DNA of 9,336 nt, from contig MHDW01000238.1 in the NCBI GenBank assembly GCA_001803645.1, positions 1 through 9,336 of the forward strand, written 5' to 3'. Positions within the stretch are counted from its first letter, which is position 1, and every line of letters begins with the position of its first letter. The DNA comes from Nitrospirae bacterium GWC2_42_7. Its GTDB lineage: Bacteria; Nitrospirota; Thermodesulfovibrionia; Thermodesulfovibrionales; UBA6898. The notes under the pieces are model-generated. The model was given only the letters and a program-made list of their open reading frames with translations. It was not told where the DNA came from and searched no databases. Position numbers and translations under genes: made by a program. This document shows, piece after piece, positions 5,626 to 9,336 of the stretch.

Positions 5626-7662
5626 TTATGCTTCCTTAATCGGCAGTTCGATCGTGAATATAGTGCCTTTAGGTTTATTATCATTTACCTTGATGTCTCC
5701 CCTGTGCTCATTCATAACCTTTTTGGCTATCGCAAGGCCCAGTCCGGTGCCGTCTTTTTTTGTAGAAAAATAAGGGAGAAATAATTTTTCATAATCCTCT
5801 TTCTTTATACCTGGCCCGTTGTCTTCTATATCCACACAAATCCTGTTCAAAACCATATCCTGATAAGTCCTTATATTGATCCTTCCTTTTCCTTCCATGG
5901 CCTGTATAGCATTGTCCACAATGTTTATTAAAACCCTTTTGATCTGTTCAGCATCAATTTCAACAACAAGCTCTTTATCCTGCTTTGATACTTTTATCTC
6001 TACTTCTTTGTAATCCTTATAAAGGTTAACAACATTGTCTAATATAGAAGAAATTACAACAGGAGATTTGATTATTTGAGGCATTTTGCCGAATCTTGAG
6101 AATTCATCAACAAGCATTCTCAGGCTCTCTACTTCTTTTATTATGGTTTTTGTGGAGCGTTCAAAGACCTGTCCGAAATCTTCATCATGCTTATGCCATT
6201 TTTTTATCATATGCTCGGTAGAGAGCTTTATCGGGGTCAGAGGGTTCTTTATTTCATGAGCGATCCTTCTGGCAACCTCTTCCCATGCTATGGCTTTTTG
6301 GGCTCTCATTACTTCGGTCAGATCATCGAACACAACGAGAGTGCCGAGAAAATTCTGGTCATCCCGGAGACTCGAAATGAAAACCCTTAACAGTATCTTT
6401 TTTTCTCTGACAGTTGCATTGACTTCTTTTTCTATCTTCTTAAAATCACGTCGCCTGATACTCTTTACTGTTTCGATCAATTCCGTTGATCCAATTTTTT
6501 CGACGAGCACTGAATAGTTCTTGTTTATTATTTCATCGGAAGATATGTTAAGGATCTCAGATGCCGCACTATTGATAGTAAGAATATTCCCTGAAGGATC
6601 CAGAGAAATAACCCCTGCATTTATGTTCGAGAGGATATTTTCGATTATAAGTCTGCGCCTGTCGGATTCAGCCCATGTCTGCTGAAGAGATTCCTTGCCT
6701 TCTTTCAGTTCCTTTACCATTTTGTTAAAGGACCTGACGAGCAGGCCTATTTCATCATCCCTATTGATATCAATATTTGATTCAAAGTCACCTTTGCCGA
6801 CCTTGTCAGTCTCCTGGGCAAGCCTCTGTATGGGGTCCATGATCCCACGCGAGATCCTGAGTGCAACCCATAAGGCCATAAAAACGATCATTATAGTGAA
6901 AAAACTCAGGACCAGAATATAGTTCATTTTTATCGGGGTTTTCCATGATTCGAGTGTCAGGTAGTTTTTATAAGCCTCCTGTATTTCCTCGGCATTTTTG
7001 CTGATGCTGCTGCCGATAAATGCCTCGACAATAATTACGCCTATTTGCTGTTCTCCTCTGTATTCAGGCATAACAGCTCTTATTGTATCGCCTTGTTCTC
7101 CTGTTATCACCTCGGTATCAGCTTTTCCATCAAACCCTGCCTTTAATGTTTCGGATGCATTTTCAGGGATACTCGAAAGATGGGTGATAGAGTAGTTTTC
7201 AGGCATTGCCTTTCCTGAAGAAAAAGCCTTTGCATATAAAAGTGTCTGTTGTCTTTGTATATCATAAGCTGATTTCGCGATCTCGATAGATTTATCCAGA
7301 GGCTGTTTGATCTGGGGGTCGAACCATCTGTCGAGATAATTGTTAACAACGCCGCTCGACACAACAAAAAGAAATGCTGAGGGGATCAGCGTAAGGCCTA
7401 CAAGTACAACTACAAATTTTGTCTTGAACTTATAACCAAGTATCTTGTGCTTTCTCTCCATATAGATCTTTAGCAGGCTTTTACCAACAAAGAACATCAG
7501 TGTGAGAAGGGCGATAAGATTAAGGTTCAGGAGAATAAAGAGGAGCACCTTGGTCTGAAAAGGCACATTTTCAAGCCCCATGTAATGAAGTTCTATTCCA
7601 AATATTAAACCAACAAGAAGAATCCCTATAACTATAAAAATTGTGACTCTAAGGTTCTTCAT
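5626..7662 (-). CDS. NtrY-like membrane sensor histidine kinase
   Basis: This 678-residue inner-membrane kinase has transmembrane segments near 5-25, 38-63 and 84-108, a periplasmic sensor region ~109-245 and a fourth segment ~247-268. A HAMP linker follows (~269-325, DPIQRLAQETDKVGKGDFE), then a PAS domain (~333-450, NINAGVISLDPSGNILTINS). The dimerisation/phospho-acceptor domain has His469 in RRIAHEIKNPLTPIKLS. The ATPase domain has N-box Asn580/Asn584 (LINIVDNAIQAM), DNGPGI (614-619), LFLPYFSTKK (627-636) and GTGLGLA (638-644). All catalytic motifs are intact, so it should autophosphorylate and pass phosphate to the regulator encoded immediately downstream. The HEIKNPLTPIK box and architecture are typical of NtrY. 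Its ATG overlaps the DUF4390 stop by 4 nt (ATGA). The input signal is unknown. Confidence 0.95.
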   Translation of the reverse strand: MKNLRVTIFIVIGILLVGLIFGIELHYMGLENVPFQTKVLLFILLNLNLIALLTLMFFVGKSLLKIYMERKHKILGYKFKTKFVVVLVGLTLIPSAFLFVVSSGVVNNYLDRWFDPQIKQPLDKSIEIAKSAYDIQRQQTLLYAKAFSSGKAMPENYSITHLSSIPENASETLKAGFDGKADTEVITGEQGDTIRAVMPEYRGEQQIGVIIVEAFIGSSISKNAEEIQEAYKNYLTLESWKTPIKMNYILVLSFFTIMIVFMALWVALRISRGIMDPIQRLAQETDKVGKGDFESNIDINRDDEIGLLVRSFNKMVKELKEGKESLQQTWAESDRRRLIIENILSNINAGVISLDPSGNILTINSAASEILNISSDEIINKNYSVLVEKIGSTELIETVKSIRRRDFKKIEKEVNATVREKKILLRVFISSLRDDQNFLGTLVVFDDLTEVMRAQKAIAWEEVARRIAHEIKNPLTPIKLSTEHMIKKWHKHDEDFGQVFERSTKTIIKEVESLRMLVDEFSRFGKMPQIIKSPVVISSILDNVVNLYKDYKEVEIKVSKQDKELVVEIDAEQIKRVLINIVDNAIQAMEGKGRINIRTYQDMVLNRICVDIEDNGPGIKKEDYEKLFLPYFSTKKDGTGLGLAIAKKVMNEHRGDIKVNDNKPKGTIFTIELPIKEA

Positions 7663-8216
7663 CTTGCACCTTCGATACGGAAAAAGGCAGAATCTTTTTC
7701 AATTTTGAACTCATTTTCTGAGAGGAAAATAAATAGATAGCCTATGACAGGAGGAAATTTTCTAATCTTCGACTCTGTAGTTATTTTTACAAAATACTGC
7801 CCTGGCTCGAGTTCGCGTGTATTTGTCAGTTTCAGGTCTTTGACCGTCAGCGTCCAGCTGAGCATTGACTCGAGAGATTTGAACCTTTTCTTGATCTGTA
7901 CACTGCCGTCATTTGATTTGGCAACATATTCCTTTTTTATCGGATCAACTTTCAGTGTCCTTATATATGTTTTGCCCAGAACAAACTCATCAGGCCATAT
8001 TCTCCAGACCCTGAAAAGGTCGATATAAAATTTCAGTTCTTTGTCTATGCCCTGAGCTATCTCCTGAATATTCTTATCTTCCAGAACAAGAGAAAAAGAG
8101 ACATGTATGTCATTATTGCTGAGCTTGACATCAGGGCCTGTAATAGTCTGGCCTTCGGATATAACAGGCAGAAAAAAAAAGCAGAAAAAAAACACTAATG
8201 TTAAGGGTCGCAACAT
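7659..8216 (-). CDS. DUF4390 family exported protein, first gene of NtrYX-like operon
   Basis: The 185-residue protein has a strongly hydrophobic N-terminus (PLTLVFFFCFFFLPVIS, 4-20) and a probable cleavage region near SEGQT (20-24), so it is predicted to be periplasmic. The mature part is mostly beta-strand-like and shows the DUF4390 signature RIWPDEFVLGKTYIRTLKVD (72-91). The function of this family is not established. It is repeatedly found immediately upstream of NtrY-like kinases, as here, where its stop overlaps the kinase start by 4 nt. I infer a role in the periplasmic sensing or assembly of that kinase. An in-frame TAA lies directly before the ATG at 8216, so no earlier start is possible. 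The nearest purine-rich site, GGAG (plus-strand 8231-8234), is 14 nt away, longer than usual, and predicts modest initiation. Confidence 0.88.
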   Translation of the reverse strand: MLRPLTLVFFFCFFFLPVISEGQTITGPDVKLSNNDIHVSFSLVLEDKNIQEIAQGIDKELKFYIDLFRVWRIWPDEFVLGKTYIRTLKVDPIKKEYVAKSNDGSVQIKKRFKSLESMLSWTLTVKDLKLTNTRELEPGQYFVKITTESKIRKFPPVIGYLFIFLSENEFKIEKDSAFFRIEGAR

Positions 8217-8250
8217 TTATAGCTTGACATCTCCGAGAAAATTTATTTTC

Positions 8251-8259
8251 ATTATAGCA
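8251..8259 (-). promoter_or_regulatory. Extended -10 promoter for DUF4390-ntrY-ntrX operon
   Basis: The minus strand reads TGCTATAAT, a perfect TATAAT hexamer (8251-8256) with the TGn extension (8257-8259). Transcription would start near 8244, giving a leader of about 28 nt that contains the GGAG site and ends at the ATG at 8216. The -35 position (8274-8279, AATTAC at 17-bp spacing) is poor, which is acceptable for an extended -10 promoter. This implies housekeeping-sigma control of the operon. Confidence 0.65.
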
Positions 8260-8271
8260 TATCAATATGTA

Positions 8272-8283
8272 TAGTAATTACTA
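8272..8283. promoter_or_regulatory. 12-bp perfect palindrome, candidate operator
   Basis: TAGTAATTACTA is its own reverse complement. It lies exactly over the -35 region of the minus-strand extended -10 promoter, in the divergent intergenic region. A dimeric regulator bound here could repress or activate the signalling operon and possibly the divergent gene. A second, weaker inverted pair, CATAT (8258-8262) with ATATG (8265-8269), lies between it and the -10. No cognate protein is identified. Confidence 0.45.
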
Positions 8284-8321
8284 AGCATTATTCGGGCTGA
8301 CTGCCCAAAAAGCTTCTTCCT

Positions 8322-8327
8322 GATAAT
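8322..8327 (+). promoter_or_regulatory. Weak candidate -10 for the adenosine-kinase-family gene
   Basis: GATAAT matches the -10 consensus at five of six positions. At 18-bp spacing the -35 would be TGACTG (8298-8303), a poor match. The start site would be near 8334, leaving a 15-20 nt leader with the GGAGG site. Alternative TATAAC at 8327-8332 would place the start inside the ribosome-binding site and is less likely. Confidence 0.35.
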
Positions 8328-8339
8328 ATAACTTTAAAC

Positions 8340-8344
8340 GGAGG
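8340..8344 (+). promoter_or_regulatory. Shine-Dalgarno site that decides the start of the downstream gene
   Basis: GGAGG lies 6 nt before the ATG at 8351. An in-frame TTG at 8345 directly abuts GGAGG and could not be used efficiently, so the ATG at 8351 is the correct start. Confidence 0.85.
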
Positions 8345-8350
8345 TTGATT

Positions 8351-8833
8351 ATGGAGATCAAAACAGTAAAAATTGAAATACCGGGTGACTGCAATATAAT
8401 TCTCGGTCAGACCCATTTCATAAAGTCCATAGAGGATCTTTATGAGATAATCGCAACCACTGTTCCGCAGGCACAGTTCGGTGTAGCCTTTACAGAAGCC
8501 TCAGGCCCTTGTCTCATAAGGACCGAGGGCAACAACTCAGAGCTGGTCAATCTGTGCGTAAAGAATCTGCAGGATATTGGAGCAGGACATGTGTTCTGCA
8601 TACTTCTTAAAGAAGCTTTTCCTATAAATGTCCTGAACCAGATAAAGAACTGCCAGGAGGTCTGCAGGGTCTTCTGTGCAACTGCAAACCCGCTGGAAGT
8701 AATTGTCGGGACTACTGAACAGGGGAGCGGAGTTATCGGGGTCATTGACGGCTTTTCTCCAACAGGTGTAGAAACGCCTGAGGACAAGGCACAGAGAAAA
8801 GAATTTTTGAGAAAAATCGGATATAAACTGTAG
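8351..8833 (+). CDS. Adenosine-specific kinase family protein (COG1839/Adenosine_kin)
   Basis: The 160-residue cytoplasmic protein matches along its whole length the small family annotated as adenosine-specific kinase. Diagnostic stretches are [16 protein letters not shown] (17-32), [16 protein letters not shown] (46-61), an [15 protein letters not shown] stretch, [12 protein letters not shown] and the C-terminal [12 protein letters not shown]. The family is small, common in archaea and thermophilic bacteria, and unrelated to PfkB-type adenosine kinases. The name rests on nucleotide-bound structures rather than thorough enzymology as far as I recall, so the reaction adenosine -> AMP is tentative. 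It is first on the plus strand after a divergent promoter region, with hisI 13 nt downstream, suggesting co-transcription with histidine genes. No truncation or odd composition is seen. Confidence 0.9.
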   Translation: MEIKTVKIEIPGDCNIILGQTHFIKSIEDLYEIIATTVPQAQFGVAFTEASGPCLIRTEGNNSELVNLCVKNLQDIGAGHVFCILLKEAFPINVLNQIKNCQEVCRVFCATANPLEVIVGTTEQGSGVIGVIDGFSPTGVETPEDKAQRKEFLRKIGYKL

Positions 8834-8846
8834 AGGGCTTGCTTAT

Positions 8847-9218
8847 ATGAAAAATTTAGATCTTAAATACGACTCAAACGGCCTTATCCCTGCGATAATA
8901 CAGGATACTGAAAATAATGAAGTCCTGATGATGGCATATATGAATGAGGCTTCTCTTCAAAAAACGATTGAAACAGGTTATACCCATTTCTGGTCACGCT
9001 CCAGGCAGAAGTTCTGGAAGAAGGGCGAGACTTCAGGCCATGTTCAGGAAGTTAAATCCATCCTCTATGATTGTGATAAAGACACCTTACTGATAAAGGT
9101 CATTCAGCATGGCCCCGGCGCTTGTCATACAGGCCACAGGTCCTGCTTCTTTACTGATATCGAGGGCAAGGAGATAAAGGGGAAGGTCTTCTCAGCAGAA
9201 GACGTCTACAAAAAATGA
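8847..9218 (+). CDS. hisI: Phosphoribosyl-AMP cyclohydrolase
   Basis: HisI opens the adenine ring of phosphoribosyl-AMP, the third step of histidine biosynthesis, as a cytoplasmic zinc-dependent dimer. The 123-residue length is normal for the stand-alone bacterial/archaeal form. Visible motifs are [20 protein letters not shown] (25-44), [18 protein letters not shown] (48-65), the metal-binding YDCDKDT (74-80, Asp75/Cys76/Asp77/Asp79) and the zinc-ligand pair [10 protein letters not shown] (91-100, Cys93 and Cys100). All metal ligands expected for the Methanothermobacter-type enzyme are present. GAGGG (8833-8837), overlapping the preceding stop, is the likely ribosome site, 9 nt before the ATG. 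The stop overlaps the next ATG (ATGA at 9215-9218), coupling it to hisE. Confidence 0.97.
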   Translation: MKNLDLKYDSNGLIPAIIQDTENNEVLMMAYMNEASLQKTIETGYTHFWSRSRQKFWKKGETSGHVQEVKSILYDCDKDTLLIKVIQHGPGACHTGHRSCFFTDIEGKEIKGKVFSAEDVYKK

Positions 9219-9336
9219 TACTCGATGATCTGAGGGAAGTTATTCTCGACCGCAAGTCAAATCCATTTTCAGGATCTTATGTCTCTTCCCTGTTTGGGAA
9301 AGGGAAGGATGTTATTCTCAAGAAGTCAAGAAGATC
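9215..9336 (+). CDS. hisE: Phosphoribosyl-ATP pyrophosphatase, 3'-truncated by window edge
   Basis: The frame starting at the ATG overlapping the hisI stop gives about 40 residues. [11 protein letters not shown] followed by [14 protein letters not shown] and DVILKK matches the N-terminus of HisE (L..VI.DRK..P..SY...LF..G...ILKK), which converts phosphoribosyl-ATP to phosphoribosyl-AMP, the substrate of HisI. hisI and hisE are thus separate, coupled genes rather than the fused hisIE of enterobacteria. The last visible residues read KKSRRS, where the family has KK followed by x-G-E-E or similar, including catalytic metal-binding acidic residues. This may be a frameshift or error near 9328-9336. 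The rest of the gene lies beyond the window. Confidence 0.85.
   Translation, partial: MILDDLREVILDRKSNPFSGSYVSSLFGKGKDVILKKSRR

Noticed and set aside
8294..8306. GGGC/GCCC hairpin (loop TGACT) in the divergent region as a terminator or riboswitch
   Set aside because: Only a 4-bp stem, no T-run, and no larger conserved fold can be built around it.
8345..8350. TTG start adding two residues to the adenosine-kinase-family protein
   Set aside because: The TTG touches the GGAGG ribosome site directly; the ATG at 8351 has ideal 6-nt spacing and begins the family-conserved MEIK sequence.
8440..8787. Minus-strand open frame of 115 codons inside the adenosine-kinase-family gene
   Set aside because: It is fully opposite a gene conserved along its whole length, with no recognisable motif.
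1..9336. tRNA or rRNA genes, CRISPR arrays, transposases or attachment sites
   Set aside because: No cloverleaf, rRNA-like segment, regularly spaced repeat array or mobile-element gene could be found by reading both strands.

Overview
The window looks like an ordinary chromosomal stretch of a Gram-negative, moderately AT-rich bacterium, with no sign of phage, plasmid or insertion sequence. Two proteins carry export signals (a thioredoxin-fold/TPR protein and a DUF4390 protein), and there is an NtrY/NtrX-type sigma-54 signalling pair. The gene content resembles Nitrospirota/Thermodesulfovibrionia-like or Desulfobacterota genomes: a DUF4390-NtrY-NtrX cluster, an 'adenosine-specific kinase' family gene otherwise common in archaea and thermophiles, an iron-sulfur-type PurF, and separate hisI and hisE. 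This placement is an inference from gene content only.

Layout. (1) Positions 1-2888, plus strand: the 3' part of purF; then a 174-bp gap holding a C-rich/G-rich multi-hairpin repeat; then a short M29-like aminopeptidase that overlaps cutA by 4 nt. (2) Positions 2900-4033, minus strand, convergent with cutA across an 11-bp gap: an exported TlpA/ResA-like domain fused to TPRs, in which both active-site cysteines are serine. (3) Positions 4034-4281: an AT-rich spacer with several short repeats and no gene. (4) Positions 4282-8216, minus strand: a tightly packed operon transcribed DUF4390 -> NtrY-like kinase -> NtrX-like regulator, with a 4-nt overlap and then a stop codon directly abutting the next start. 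(5) Positions 8217-8350: a divergent intergenic region with an excellent extended -10 promoter for the minus-strand operon and a 12-bp perfect palindrome over its -35 region. (6) Positions 8351-9336, plus strand: adenosine-specific-kinase family protein, hisI and the start of hisE.

How the genes work together. PurF makes phosphoribosylamine from PRPP. HisE and HisI process the PRPP/ATP-derived intermediates of histidine synthesis, so both window edges touch PRPP and purine metabolism. The kinase and regulator form a complete two-component system expected to drive sigma-54 promoters located elsewhere. The exported DUF4390 protein is translationally coupled to the membrane kinase and may act with it in the periplasm.

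I did not find a clearly new multi-gene system. The points most worth following up are the cysteine-less thioredoxin/TPR protein, the repeat element with opposed G-quadruplex-type motifs, the operator-like palindrome at the signalling operon, and an apparent break in hisE at the last bases of the window.
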